DNA of 64,000 nt from Pleurodeles waltl (taxonomy: Eukaryota; Chordata; Amphibia; Caudata; Salamandridae): the NCBI RefSeq assembly GCF_031143425.1, contig NC_090439.1:641143465-641207464 (forward strand), given 5' to 3'. Position 1 is the first letter of the stretch. Every line of letters starts with the position of its first letter. Of this stretch, positions 34,301 to 47,400 are shown in pieces. Below the pieces are notes generated by a model that was given only the letters and a program-made list of their open reading frames with translations, was not told the DNA's origin and searched no databases. The translations under genes were made by a program, and so were the position numbers.

Positions 34301-37300
34301 ATAATACCCCTGTTAAGGTATTTGCATCTAATTATAAGTTTAGGCCTGTCCATCTAGTTCTCATCGTAGCTGCAACCAATCATCAGTCACCATGGTCTTA
34401 TTCAAAGGGACCATAACCCTCCAGAACTATTGACAGAGTTTTTACTTTAAGTGCAAACCTCAGCCATTTCAGCATGGTGCTCTGCTGAAGACAGTCAGGG
34501 AAAAATAGTGTAAAATGGTAGTAAGTTACTGATGTCCATGAATTGTGCAAACTGTCATCAATACATGTGCACTACAAATACCAGAAATAAGCTGAACCGT
34601 TGAATGCTTTTAAGATTTCTCATTTTCAGGGTGGAAAAGCCTTTCCTTTTGAAACAATGGTTCTAGTAGTGGACTCATGCAAATATATAATTTCTAGTAG
34701 AATTCTCAGTTAGCTCGTTACAAATGTATTCAGCAAGTTCCATTTGCTACCATATGGAATTGGGACTTCTACATAACTATCATGGAAAAAATCCCATTGA
34801 ATCCCCATGTTTCCCGGGACTGTGCATTGATGTTTAAATTTGTATTAGATTGTCACTCATTTCTATTCTCACTGGCATAGTTCAGTTTCTAAAAGCCATA
34901 TGCCACAACAAGATCCATGCACATCAAATGGGGAGCTCACTGCCCCATGACCTCTGATTCAGATACTGCAGAGGCATTCCTTGTTGCGTCAATAGGTATT
35001 TAGCAGCAAACAGGAAGCATCTTAAAGGTGAGAGTCCGTTCCTTGCTTCTGATGCCATGAGTGAGCAAGTAGTGGAGTAGACCTGCCCTGTGTGTTTGGG
35101 ATTCTCAATCATGGCTGCTGCTTCTTGCACAGAACTTTGTAAAGCTAGGATTTTCTATCATGTAAGTATTTCCTGTAGACGTCTGCATGCTGCCCACATG
35201 CTTTGTAATCTCCACCAGCTGGCTCTGACCCTCCAGCAAGGTAGTGGACCCAGACACAGTTCTCTTGGCCATCAATGTTAGGAGACCTGGTACATGTGGT
35301 TTAGAATATGCTGTCAATTCGAGGGACCAAAGTCCTGCCCTGCTAACTTAAAATGAAAAAAGTCCCAAGAGCCCCAGCCCTGAAATTCTCTGCCAGCTTG
35401 CTAACGTTAAGATGCATATGTCACTGTGAAGCCTGCTATAAAAAATTTCAGTGGTTGAAGCAGTTCTTGGGGCTGCTCTCGGCAACAAAACTTTCGGTAA
35501 AGCAGTGGATCTTGGGCTGGAATCTGCTGCACCAGAACATTTTCTAATTAGGTGACTGTTTAAATAATACTTACAGTGATGTCTTGTAGACTCAACAGGA
35601 ATGTCTGAATCTGTCACCTCATGCCACCAGCTAGACTAGCAGTGAGATAGGAATACTGCAAACAATTGCTAAGAAACAGAATGAGGGTTCTTTCGAAGAA
35701 TTTGATTTTTGTCTAAATAAATGTTCAGCTGTACAAATATATGGAAAGGAAAATATTTTGAGATATGTGAGATCTGTCCTTAATGGACATCGATTGGCTA
35801 AAGTGACATTACTTTGGACATCTAACATAAAGGTTTTGCATTTGTACATGGGTAAACTTTCAAGTCTAGAAATCTGACATGAGAAATGAGGCTCCCTGAG
35901 GTTTATATGTTGATTATCTAAACATCGGTCTCCAAAATATTTCTGTCTAATTCATCTGTAAATGTTTCTCTTAGCCCTTATGAAAAGATCCTATTTGTCG
36001 TGACACAAATAAAAAAATAAACTTCTCATTTAGGCTCATTATAGGAGTCAATCCTTTTTAATTCAAGTGCTTTAAGCATCCTGTGTGATTTGCTCACTGT
36101 GGAAAAGTTATGTTCTTATGTTATAACATTTGTCAGTCTTCCTGGCTGAGATGATGTGTACCCAGGAACAATAGACTTCAGTGCTCATGTATAATCTGCA
36201 TCAATTGTATTCTTCTGCGGAAACTGGTGACTGCAGTGAGAAATGATGAGCCAATCGTGAATGCAGAAAATGAAGAAAAGATACTTCTGAAACGTGGAGA
36301 AGTTTTAATTGGTTCTGACTTAAACCACTCCTTAGAATGACCAATGGAAGCTTAGGTAGTTGCTTTCTAGGACTTTAATATAACAAACTCAGGTGATGTA
36401 CTTTTCTTTGCAGATTCTCTTCAGTTCCTTGCTGTTCTCAGTTGTAGTGCAGAGTTCTATTTTCTAAGCTAGTGTCATGATGTATTACGTAAAGCGTCTT
36501 TAGCTTTCGGCCATTGTCAGTTCAGATGTATTAAGGCCAAACATTACTGAACTGTTCCTTATCATGTCATTGTCCGATGAAGAAGGACAGGAGATGCTCA
36601 ACTGATGAAGACTTCACTGCTTGCCGATCCATTTAGGAGAGGTATAAATAAATGTGCATTTTTCTTTCTTGCAGATTTTTATGTTTTCTCTTTTAGAAAT
36701 CCAACCGCTATTTTTGGTTAGAGCCATAGTCAAATGTTTTCAAAAATCATTTTTGTCTTCTTTTCTTTTTGCATTAAGTCCAAACATGCTTATCAAATTA
36801 GAGTAATAGTTAAGGATGCCACAATCTAAATTTGACTATTTCATATAAATTGTTTGTAAACAATGAAGCTGCGATAATTAAATGTATTCTGTTTAAAACA
36901 TTAATCTGTTATTGTTTGTTATTCTGCATGGTGGTTCTTGAATGTTTAATGCTAAATATTCTGTCTAGGTAAGATTCTTCAGTAGATTTAGTCAGCCTGT
37001 ATTGTTTTTGTACTTTTATCATTTGGTCTTGCATTTGATTTACGTGATCTTAGCACTATAAATCTAAAGGGCAATACATGTTTGAACCTTATTAAACTGG
37101 TGTGGTGATTCATGGCTACGTAACTCATGATGCGTATAAATTATTGACTCCAAATCGAAAGTGATGTTTATTTGGTTTGATGGTGTCAATGCTGTTTGTT
37201 AGGATGGTATCTCATTCCTATCTGAGTCTAAAGATTTGTGTCAACCTCTAAGGGTAGTTGATGGTTACCCTATATGTGTTACCTGATAAATAAATTATTA

Positions 37301-37319
37301 AAAGAAATATAAGGCTGGA
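31305..37319. other. Long AT-rich stretch without recognised genes
   Basis: No TIRs, LTR ends or conserved protein motifs were found by reading. An isolated 212-codon frame at 32992-33630 has no family resemblance. Several AATAAA-like words are expected by composition. The stretch may be host intron, intergenic DNA or old unrecognised repeat. Confidence 0.4.
32992..33630 (+). other. Unrecognised 212-codon open frame
   Basis: Open from ATG to stop in AT-rich DNA and starting MGRNILSGKQFSWLLEES. There is no domain, signal peptide or membrane segment that I can see. Its composition is ordinary and it contains no low-complexity run. No splice signals were used. It may be a chance frame or a remnant of an unrecognised repeat. 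No function is proposed. Confidence 0.15.
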
Positions 37320-37700
37320 AACGCCCACACTATCCACTGACTCTGTGAGGACATGCTGTTTTATAAGATTAGAGATTTATTTAAAGGCAGTCTGCCCATT
37401 CTCTCGACCTTCTGGACCCCCGGTGAAACTTAAGTTAGAGCAGCGTGATCGATTTTCATCATCATCCATCCGTATATGTAAGTCGGCCAATTTTGATTGA
37501 CACTTGGCAGCCGATGTTTCCAGGTGAGACCCCCCACTCAGGGTGACCTGGGTCTGAAAAAGGCAAGGTGCCCACATTTCCAGCCACATTGCCAAACCCC
37601 AGCTGCTCCATCACAACCCCACTTCCCCCTAAAGCAGAGGAAAGTGGGGACGATATTGTGCCAGAAAACATATATGGTTCTGAGCGGCGCTGACTGTAAG
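37320..37700 (-). pseudogene. L1 ORF1-like remnant
   Basis: The minus strand encodes DENRSRCSNLSFTGGPEG followed by REN. This is the conserved junction of coiled coil and RNA-recognition domain in L1 ORF1 proteins (usual pattern ENRSRRNNLR..G.PEG.EG). Stops flank the motif on both sides. ORF1p is an RNA-binding chaperone of the L1 particle. Only this short piece can be recognised, and its limits are approximate. Confidence 0.5.
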
Positions 37701-39012
37701 CCTGAATATAGGGCAGAGGAGACTTACAATGGGTACGGAGTTGGATCTGGCCTGCCAGCCTCCCAATGAATGATCAACTGATTGCATTAGATCGGGGGTT
37801 CTTTAAGCTCCTTGAACCCATCTAAGGCAAATAACAGGTAGGTCTGAAGATTTCCACTCCTGTTTTGCTGGGTACCAACATATCTAAGTTTTGGCTGTGG
37901 GGTCCGTTCAGAGAGATGCAAGCTCTGTGATGAGCTGAGATTGTCATCCTGGAACTGGGACTCTACCCTACCCGGCTGACGCTTACCAGCTTGCTGCACT
38001 CTGGATCCATAGTCAAGCTAGTTGCTTGAGAAGTGAAGGTAGAGGTTATTAAAAGATTTGGAGTTGGAGGCGGGCCACTAGAGCAGCTGGTCCTAGACTT
38101 GGAGTTTTGTCTAGTGAACATGGGTGTTTGCCCTTCAGATTGTTTGCAGCCTTTGTATATTTACAACCAGAGCATGCCTTGAGCTGTGATTCGTGTGCGA
38201 TCCTTTTCATTGTGATAAGTATTATACAACAGAACATAAAAGGCAGCCTGCAGTCCCCCCGATGTTCAGGTGCAACTTCGAGGCCACAAACCGCATCTGC
38301 ACCTACGGAACCGGTTCCTTGGCGATCCAAGCTACCATCGACCCAGTGAGAAAGCCTAATGCCGCCCACACCTAGGAGTGGGAGAGGGTCAGAGGGTGCT
38401 TAGATTGGACACTTGACATTGCGTAGTATGGAACCTCACCGCCCTCCACTTTTTAAACTCTCATTATGAGACCCAACAAGGAGCTCCCCTGTGCCTGTCC
38501 ATTATTTCATCAAAATTCACTCACCCCAAGCGGCTGATCCCTGTCATTCAAAGAGCTCACTGTGCCCCCAGCTGAGCCAAACTACTGTCGCTGCTGCTTA
38601 CAATGCAGAATGCTCCAACTTCCTTCCGGGTCCCACGCGAGTCCAACACAGGCCCAGACTGGCTCCAGAAACAAAATCCGGTGTTGTGACAGTGTGCACT
38701 GAATGGAGGGGAAGGGTTACGGACAGTATGTGCTTTTTAGAGCTGTAGTGGTTCATTGCTCTTTGCCACCCAGCATCACGCTACTGCGTATCAAAAGCAT
38801 TAGATCTTTTGAAGCCAAGCAGCTGGGTAGCTCTCACAGCTCGTCTTTGCCGGAAACGCACTTCTCCTCTGACATACTCTGTTTTGTGACAGAATCACAC
38901 GGACAGTTAGAGAGATTAACAAATCAGGGTACCCTGGGAGGGACATGCACAAGAAAATGAATTAAATTAAAACAGAACCTTATAAGATAAAATCTGTTCC
39001 TCTGATTGTGAA
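37701..39012. other. Unannotated stretch
   Basis: Short frames on both strands, none recognised. Part may be the 5' region of the L1-like remnant at 37320-37700 (minus strand), but no motif supports it. Confidence 0.4.
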
Positions 39013-39560
39013 CTAGTGTGAGACAAAACTCCAAACCTTGAGAGGGTTTAATAGGGAAATAATGTAGAGCTGTCTGGGATTGGAAAAAATCCCCTTGTTG
39101 GCCTTCTTCTCTCCACCTATAAACAAAAACTCTTTAACCAGAGTTTTGGAACTCCTCATAATATATTCTGGGTTTGTAAAATACCCTTCAAGTCCTAAAT
39201 TCCTAAAAACCAATTTGACATACATCAACCTAAGAATGGTCCAGCGTTATCCAATCAGAGATAATCTTCTATGATTGCCCTACTGAGGCCCACTTCCGGG
39301 GACAACCAGATTCTCAACCAGAGTAGTAGTGGGCTGATTTTGATTCTATCCTCTATATAGTTTTCTGTAAGTTCCATATGACAAGCATTAGTAGAGGGGT
39401 ACTGTGGGACTGCAAACAAATTAAGGAGGAACTTCTTTTCTAATATTTGGAGGGAATCTTCTTTTTTTCTCTTCCCACACTTCTGCTCCATAGGTCGCTT
39501 TTGCAACACATTTGACATTATTAATTGCAGAAAGTTGTCCATTAATGTTTTTTATTCTCC
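39013..39560 (-). pseudogene. C-terminal remnant of a non-LTR retrotransposon
   Basis: Across two frames the minus strand gives ATYGAEVW, then FLLNLFAVPQYPSTNACHME and ISPLLLWLRIWLS, then FRNLGLEGYF. The pattern YGAE.W ... GVP..T.NA...E is typical of the region after the RT domain in several LINE groups. Stops and frame changes are frequent. The clade cannot be decided. It is not the continuation of the L1 at 40476, whose ORF2 C-terminus looks different. Confidence 0.45.
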
Positions 39561-39846
39561 AGCCTTCTTCTAAAATGTAAAACCGAGTCAGATGGTCTCT
39601 GAAAGTGAAAGGAATGTGATCTTTATAAAAAGTACAAACTCATCTTTTTTTTTTTTGTCCTCATACACCTCTGACTTCCAATCAACTCCATATCCCCCAA
39701 CCTGGATCTCTCGTACATGGAGATGACTAATGCCAGGAAGCACGGGTCTCTCACTCAAACCTTGGCACAAATCTACATCCAAAGTAAGACAGTGATCTGG
39801 CCCCTAATCGTAGGACATAAAGATATTAGCACAACTAAGACACATA

Positions 39847-40475
39847 GGGGGTCATTCTGACTCCCGCCGGGCGCGGTCACCGCGCGCCCGGCGGGAGCCG
39901 CCAAAATACCGTACCGCGGTCGGAAGACCGCGGCGGGTATTTTGAGTTTTCCCCTGGGCTGGCGGGCGGCCTTCAAAAGGCCGCCCGCCAGCCCAGGGGA
40001 AAACGACCTTCCCACGATGAAGCTGGCTCGTAATCGAGCCGGCGGAGTGGGAAGGTTCGACGGGTGCTAGTGCACCCGTCGCGTATTTCACTGTCTGCTA
40101 TGCAGACAGTGAAATACAAGTGGGGCCCTCTTACGGGGGCCCCTGCAGTGCCCATGCCATTGGCATGGGCACTGCAGGGGCCCCCAGGGGCCCCGCGACA
40201 CCCCCTACCGCCATCCTGTTCCTGGCGGGCGAACCGCCAGGAACAGGATGGCGGTAGGGGGTGTCAGAATCCCCAAGGCGGCGCAGAAAGCTGCGCCGCC
40301 TTGGAGGATTCTGACGGGCAGCGGAAAACCGGCGGGAGACCGCCGGTTTTCCTGCACTGACCGCGGCCAAAGCGCTGCGGTCAGAATGCCCTGCGGGGCA
40401 CCGCCGGTCTGTCGGCGGTGCTCCCGCCGACCCTGGCCCCGGCGGTCTGAGACCGCCGGGGTCAGAATGACCCCC
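39847..40475. mobile_element. Harbinger-type MITE built of palindromes (copy 2)
   Basis: The ends are identical inverted repeats (GGGGGTCATTCTGAC and its complement at 40461-40475), flanked by ata on both sides (39844-39846 and 40476-40478). The interior parallels copy 1 at 5959-6536 hairpin by hairpin: 39956-39998, 40082-40118, an extra GTGCCCATGCCATTGGCATG hairpin near 40147-40180, 40197-40265 (two perfect 32-bp arms), 40270-40312, 40324-40351 and 40398-40424. It carries no gene. It lies at the 3' side of the L1 ORF2 region. Confidence 0.88.
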
Positions 40476-40479
40476 ATAT

Positions 40480-43400
40480 TGTTCTGCGGTATCCCTCCAT
40501 TCCCACAACCGTGACCATATTAACTTTCTTTTCCTTATTCAATTTACTCGCCTCCTCATCCAATTTAGATGTGACAACCAGGGCATCTAACCAATCTATA
40601 TAGGAAGGGGAAGAAACTGATACCCATTTCCGACAGATTTCCCTCCTGGCCAAAAGTATTGCGTAAAACAACACTGTCCTTATTACTTTACTACTTGTTT
40701 CACCCTCCTCGAGTATACCAAAAATGACTAAGGAAAGAGTCGGAGAAATATGATGCTTAAGAATGCTTGAGATCGTTTTGCATATTTTTTCACAAAAACC
40801 AAATATCACTGGACATTGAAAAAACATATGGGTATCAGATACAATCGGTAAGCCTCATTTTGCACAATTAGCTTCCTCACCACCCTCTCATCTTAGAAGG
40901 GAGAAAACAGCCCTATGCAAAGTAAACAGATGATTCCTCCTCAATGATACAGGTTTAATTGCCTTAAATAGCATACGCATTGATGATCTCCACCATAGTT
41001 GTACCTGATCCGAAGGCATCTCGCCCCCCCAGAGAGAGACAGGCAACTTAAAATCACCATCCAGGGCATTCAAGATGCCCTAATACCAACTTGAAACCTT
41101 CTGTAATTTCCAATGGTTCTTAAACTATCCTCTAACTGATTTACAGACCCTGGACTGCCTGTGACCCTTTGTGTCCAATTCTTTAGTTGAACATACTTTA
41201 ACTTAGATAAAGTCCCTTTTGTTCGCTCCGTAAGGTCTTCCCAAGATAACAAAGACCCATTCCTAATAAACTCCCCCCAAAATTCAATCCCGGCATTCTT
41301 GAGGGGCAAAGCCAATACATCCGTTTGACATTCGGGGGTTCCCGGAGAGTCCCAAACCGGAGCCCATTGACTATAATACTCTATTTTTGCTACTTGCCGC
41401 AACTTAAACCAAACCTTAGCTGCGTCCTGCAGTATCTTCAATCTCACTTTTTAAAAACATTTGGGGTCACTAAACTTATATAAGAAATCTTTTACTGCAC
41501 GTTTTTCCGTAGCCACCATAGTACTAAACATTTCTCCGACTGCTGAATGGTCCGGGGAGGAAAATAACATTCTAATATTTTTAAGATGAAATGCCCATGC
41601 ATAGTAATGTATGTCTGGGAGAGTAAGACCCTCCTTCTGTTTGCTTCTACGCAGTTTCCTCCATGCAATCCTGGGGCCCTTTTGCGCCCAAATAAAGGAG
41701 TTTATTTTTTGTTGAAACATAGTCAAGAGCTTTGTATCCATTTGTTATGAAATAGAGTTGCATAGAAAGTTCAACTTTGGCAAAATTATCATTTTAACCA
41801 AATTGACCCTCCCGATAACTGTAAGCGGAAGGTGTAACCAACCTAACATTAGCTTAATGTACTCTGTTACAACAGACCTTATGTTTACCACTGGTATGCT
41901 TTTCATATCCTGGACAATTGAAAGTCCTAAATACCTCATTGAGTTGGTAGTACACCAGTTATCGACCTTCAAGTTCCACGTCATTACCTCAGTCTTTTCA
42001 GGATTAACATGATAACCTGAGATCGTTCCAAATTCCTCTGCAATATCCAATAGAGTAGGTAAATCTGTAGATAAATTTAAAGTATAGACTAAAAGGTCAT
42101 CGGCAAACAGCGGAACTTTCTTCACCCACCCCTTACTATTAAAGGGGGAAATTCTAGCCTCCTGCCTAATCCTTTTAGCCAAGAGCTCTATATACAAGTC
42201 AAACAACAGGGGAGAAAGAGGACAACCCTGCCTAGTACCTCTTGTGATACTGAAGGAGTCAGTTAGCTTCCCATTTACCAGAACCCTAACCACTGGTGCC
42301 TGATAAATTAATCAAATTGCACTGCAAAATTTAGTCCCCAGATTATTATGTTCAAGAACCATATTAAGATACTTCCAATTGACTCTATCAAAGGCTTTCA
42401 TCACGTCAAGAGCTATAACAGCCAAAGGTTCTCGATAAGTTGTAGCCATATCAATAGCACCAATTAGGTTAAACGTTTGTTCGTACAAAAATCTATTCCG
42501 GATAAAACCTTTCTGATCCAGGTGAATCAAATCACCCATGACCCCACTTAACCTATTTGCCAATATCTTGAGGTATTACTTATAATCACTGTTTAACAAT
42601 GATATTGGTCTGTAGGACTCACATCTCAATGGGGATTTCCCTGGTTTTAAAATAAGAGACATGGTTGCCTTATGCCAAGAAGCAGTCAATGGGACTCCTT
42701 CCTCAAAAATCTCCAAAAATAATTGAAGAATTAAAGGAACTATCGAATCACCCAAAGCCTTGTAAAACTCAACAGGAATACCATCCAGTCCCTCTGCCTA
42801 CCCTCTCTTACTCTCATTTAAAACTGCTCTTATTTCCCCCTCAGTAATAGGTCTAGTCAAGTGAATCTGTTTGGTCTGTACAAGACAAGGAAGCATATCT
42901 ATATCCAACCACTCATCAACCTCCTCATCTTGTCCTTCCCTCTCCTCCGTATAAAGTGCTGAAAAGAAACTTTTGGAAGGCCTCTTCTATAGCCTCTGAG
43001 GATATAAGACTAATCCCGACTTACTATCCACTAACTCCTTAACCATGTTCCGTACCTGGTCATTCTTAGTCTTCCAAGCTAGTAATCTTCCCATATTTTC
43101 TCTATATTCAAACTGGGCTTGTTTGCCTGCCTCCCATCATTTTGCAATCCTCGCTTGTAGTGTTTGTTCCATCTGTAATTTCAGAAGTCTCATCCTATTA
43201 TTCCAATACTCCTTATCTTCCCTTCCACATATTGAGTATTACACAACAAAATGTCCTGCTCGACACCCCTCAGCTCCCCCCTATACTGTTTGCTTCAATA
43301 ACAAATGACTTATTATCCTGCCCCTTATAACTGCCTTAAAGGTATCCCAAACTACATTCTTGGGGGCAGACCCCCCTGATTAATTCTAAAGAAATCATCA

Positions 43401-44181
43401 GACTCCCTACGAAGATAACTAACGACTTCCTCCTCCAGTAACAGGGTCCGATCTAAAGTCCATCTCATCCCACCTACCTCCTGAGGGCAATTCATTCTTA
43501 AAGTCACTGCTGCATGATCTGATAAGTGGGCAGGTGAATATCTTCAAATAAATCACACAGCAAATGATCAACTAGGAAATAATCAATTCGAGAAGCATGG
43601 CCATACTTCCTATTATGAAATGAAAATCCCTGCTTCTCCCCTACTCTCTGCCTCCACAAATCGCATAATCTAAAACCTGTCATCATTAACTTAAGGTATT
43701 GCTGAGACTTCGGCATGCCAATCAACCTACATTTTACTGACCTATCTAATTTATTATCTAAAACCACATTAAAATCCCCAGCCATTGTAACCGGATCTGA
43801 AAAGTTCAAAAGATGGACGAAAACCATTTGAAGGGGTTCTATGTCATCGCAATTCAGCCCATAATATCCTACCAATGTAAATCTCCTACCCCCCAACTGT
43901 AATTTAGCTATAATCCATCTACCTGATCTATCCAATATCATCTCAGACAGAGTCACATTCACCTGCTGTTTAACCAGAATTACAACCCCCTTAGTATTCA
44001 AGTTATGCTTAGTGCTAACAAAGTCCCGCACCCATTTCTGATTTTTGAACAATGCTGTACTTTCCTCCTTAGTTAAATGCGTTTCCTGTAAAACTATTAT
44101 ATGAGCTGGAGAGTTCCTAAAGAATTGCAGAATTTTTCTTGCCCTTCCTTCAACCCGTAGCCCATTAACATTCCAAGACAT
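40480..44181 (-). pseudogene. L1 ORF2: endonuclease and reverse transcriptase, broken
   Basis: The first 226 codons (44181-43504) are open and form an APE-type endonuclease: SWNVNGLR, QETHL, GYYGLN, AGDFNVVLD, HASRIDYFLV. After a disrupted linker the RT is seen as DQKGFIRNR, ALDVMKAFDRVNW (42563-42312), [20 protein letters not shown] and [10 protein letters not shown] (42293-41745, FADD catalytic box intact), then a thumb and C-terminal region (KGPRIAWRKLRR..EGLTLPD near 41650; QWAPVWDSP near 41360). Frame breaks separate these blocks. The enzyme nicks target DNA and copies L1 RNA there. Confidence 0.88.
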
Positions 44182-44805
44182 TCATTGTATTAGTCTTTTC
44201 CCGACTCCCTGACTCCCCTGTACATTATCCAGCTGGAATTAAGTAAACTGAGGTGTATGAGGTTATTTTTCCCATTTCTCCCAGATGCTCCTTACTCAGT
44301 GCTCACCAAATATCCCCTACTGTGCCCCCATCTACACCCAGTGCCCACACTTTCCCCCCCCAGGAGAACCCCCCTTACTATTGACAGACCTACTGATCCC
44401 GTTTTGAGCACCCATGAGCTCCCCGGCTTACCTACACTACACCCCCCCTTCTTTATACTTTCTAATAATTCATCCACTGCAGCAGGATCCCTAATGTTAT
44501 GCATTTTATTCTTATGCATTACCACAAGGTTTGCTGGAAATTTAAGGTGGGTTACCGCATCTACATTTTTTTATTCCTCCAACCGTCTTCCCAACTCCCA
44601 TTGCCTATTCAGTGTTGTCCTGGAAAGGTCCGATCTAAACTCAAATGAGAATTCCTCGCCTTCTAAAGATTTCCCGCCTAAGGCCTTTGTCAATATTCTC
44701 TCCTTCAAACAATAAGTTTGAAAATTCACCAAGATCTTCCATGGTTTCTTCTTATTGGGGTTCCTCTGAAAGGGATCTCTATGAATCCTCTGGATAACAC
44801 ACATA

Positions 44806-44828
44806 GGGGGTCATTACAACATTGGCGG
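44806..44828 (+). repeat. E2 left terminal inverted repeat
   Basis: Pairs with 53991-54013. The core TCATTACAAC..TGGCGG is shared with E1, E3, E4 and both MITEs. A subterminal hairpin follows (GGCGGTAAAAGCCGCTTACC). Confidence 0.85.
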
Positions 44829-45194
44829 TAAAAGCCGCTTACCGCCGTGCAGAAGACCGCCAACACACCGCCGCGGCTGCGGAATTCCGCCACAGCTATT
44901 ATGACCCACATCTCGAAATCCGACAAAATCCAGACACCCACACAAGTCCGCCACACCAAAGGTCAGTGATCAACTGGCGAAAACAAAACCTACACCGTCA
45001 CGCCAACAGAAATACGCCCATGCCATCACGACCCACTAATCCACGCGGCGGTCTTTCAACCGCGGTATTCCATTGGCGGTACACACCGCCACGCTCAAAA
45101 TACACACAAACATACAAAACACCGCCACATTGGACAATTACAAATACACACACCTGATACACATACACACACCACTCCCACACACTCAATACAA

Positions 45195-45201
45195 TATAAA
45201 A
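45195..45201 (+). promoter_or_regulatory. TATA box for gene A of E2
   Basis: TATAAAA lies about 210 bp upstream of the gene A start, in a region also conserved in E4, where the same TATAAAA is found at 21406-21412. Surrounding ACACAC-rich sequence is shared. The transcription start itself cannot be seen. Confidence 0.45.
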
Positions 45202-45405
45202 CACACACCCACATCACCCACAAGCCCCTACTACCAAAAATTTCCGAAAGAAGGCCAGAGAGAGACACCACCATCCACAAACTAGCAGCCACAGGCACTC
45301 AACACCATCACCCACACAACTTCCATGCACAAAACACGACACACCACTACATATCACCACACTTATCACCACACACACCACCCCACAAATCACCCACACC
45401 ACCCC

Positions 45406-46922
45406 ATGGCACGGCAAAGACACCCCAGAGGAGCTCAGGGTCATGGTGGAGGAAATTGTCCGGGTAGAGCCACAGCTATTTGGATCCCAGGTGCAGCACA
45501 CCTCCATAGCTAGGAAGATGGAGCTATGGCAAAGAATAGTCGACAGGGTCAACGCAGTGGGACAGCACCCAAGAAATAGGGACGACATCAGGAAGAGGTG
45601 GAACGACCTACGGGGGAAGGTGCGTTCCGTGGTCTCAAGACACCACCTGGCGATACAGCGGACTGGCGGCGGACCCCCACCTCCTCCCCCACAACTAACA
45701 ACATGGGAGGAGCAGGTCTTGGCGATTCTGCATCCTGAGGGCCTCGCAGGAGTCGGTGGAGGAATGGACTCTGGTAAGTCAAAGCTTTAACTACCATATC
45801 CCCCACCCTACCTGCATGCTATCACAGACCCCCACCCTCACCCCCTCCCCTATCACTCCAATTCCTCACAAATGTACTAATAACACAAACCACACATCCC
45901 AACACCAAGCCCTGCATGACACAACAAAGCATGGACACCCATCACTAAAGCATGCCCACTGCACATACCCATAACACCCCCCTCAACCATCATCACAAAA
46001 GCCCCCACACAGGAATGCTAGCACTGGGGTACACGGTCACCCACCCATTGCACACCATGACACACACAGATGCAATAATCATGCTTTTATACCCCTGCAG
46101 GACCACTACCCAACGTCACCAGACAGGAGGGTCCAGACATCTCCACCCCACCAACAGAAGAGGCCCACAGTGATGACAGCAGCTCTGTCCAACTGGATCC
46201 AGATGACCAGCCCGGACCATCGTGGGCCTCGGGACAGTCGGTTCCCCTCACACAGGCACAGCCCACCACAGACCTTCCACCCTCTGGTAACACCAGCACA
46301 GCACCCACCCAGCGGGCCCATACCTCCGTCCCCAGGACACGTCAATCAGCTGTGTGTCCACCACTACAGGGAACCCAGGATAACCCACCACCCCAACAAC
46401 AACAGGGGCCTGGGGGCAGTGGCAGTGGGCACACGTCCAGGGGACGGAGGCCCAGGAACACAGGGGAACTGGGAGGGCTGCCGTGCGACAGGGGCGGACA
46501 GGCCAAGGGAACCCACTCTCCACGAGGCCCTCTCCTCCATCATGGGAGCATACCACCACTCCCAGGAGACGATGGCAACGGTCCTGGCCAAGTTTCAGGA
46601 GACCCAGCGCATGCAGGAGGAACAGTATTTGGGGTTCAGGGAGGAACTCAGAACCATCCGCTCCGCCCTGGGCACCATCGTAGGGGTGCCGAAGGAAATA
46701 CTTAACACCAGGAGGGACACTGTGGCACTACAAGGGGCCCCTGACACTAGCCTGGACAATGAACTGCCCACCACCTCCGCCGGCGCTAGTGGACAGGAGG
46801 CACTGCCACAGGACCACCACACCAGAACCCCACCCCCTGCAGACGGAGAACCACCCCGCAAGCGGTCCCTGAGATCCAGGAACAAGACAGAGCACGATGC
46901 CAAGACCCCAGCCAAGAAATGA
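45406..46922 (+). pseudogene. E2 gene A: NAIF1-like Myb/SANT protein, frameshifted
   Basis: Exon 1 is 45406-45773 and exon 2 is 46101-46922. The intron is 45774-46100, with donor CTG|GTAAGT and acceptor cccctgcag. ATG at 45406 encodes MARQRHPR. Relative to E1, 11 nt are then missing, which throws the start out of frame with the SANT domain (LFGSQVQHTSIARKMELWQR, RIVDRVNAVGQHP, IRKRWNDLRGKVR). Exon 2 begins in frame with an acidic stretch (EAHSDDSSSVQLDPDD), changes frame near 46490, then encodes the coiled coil (EALSSIMGAYHHSQETMATV, EEQYLGFREEL) and a basic tail (PPRKRSLRSRNKTE). NAIF1-like proteins escort HARBI1-type transposases and bind DNA. That is family knowledge. The disruptions suggest this copy does not make it. 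Confidence 0.82.
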
Positions 46923-47107
46923 GACCACCCTGATTGTCAAACCACTGTCCCACTTTGTAACCCTGTCCATATTGGAACTGCCCCAGTTCCACTTCCTATG
47001 CCCATATGGGCAATGCACCTGTGAGACTAATAGACTGGACTCTGCCATGGACATTCCTCTACCATCACCCCTCACCATTTTACAACCCCTCCAATATTGA
47101 GCACTTC

Positions 47108-47113
47108 AATAAA
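47108..47113 (+). terminator. Polyadenylation signal, gene A of E2
   Basis: AATAAA lies 186 bp after the gene A stop. In E3 the corresponding position on the minus strand also has AATAAA (63529-63524), which supports function. Confidence 0.6.
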
Positions 47114-47400
47114 CACCCTTGAAGCACAAAACAATCTGGAGTCAATCTGTGATTTCGAAAATGTGTATTAGCAATGACAGTGACAAAATGCTTTTTCAAA
47201 TTTAATGTCAACATACCTATGTCACACATCTCAAGTCCATGAGGAATCTAAGCAGATGACACATGTTGGAAACCACACCTGTGAAACCGTAAGAGAATTG
47301 TACAACTCAGTGACAATATACTGGTTGAAATCAACAGACAGGATAGAGGTAGAAGTGTTAAAGTACTTGTAGTAGGCAGGAATGTTTTCTCACCTGTGTG

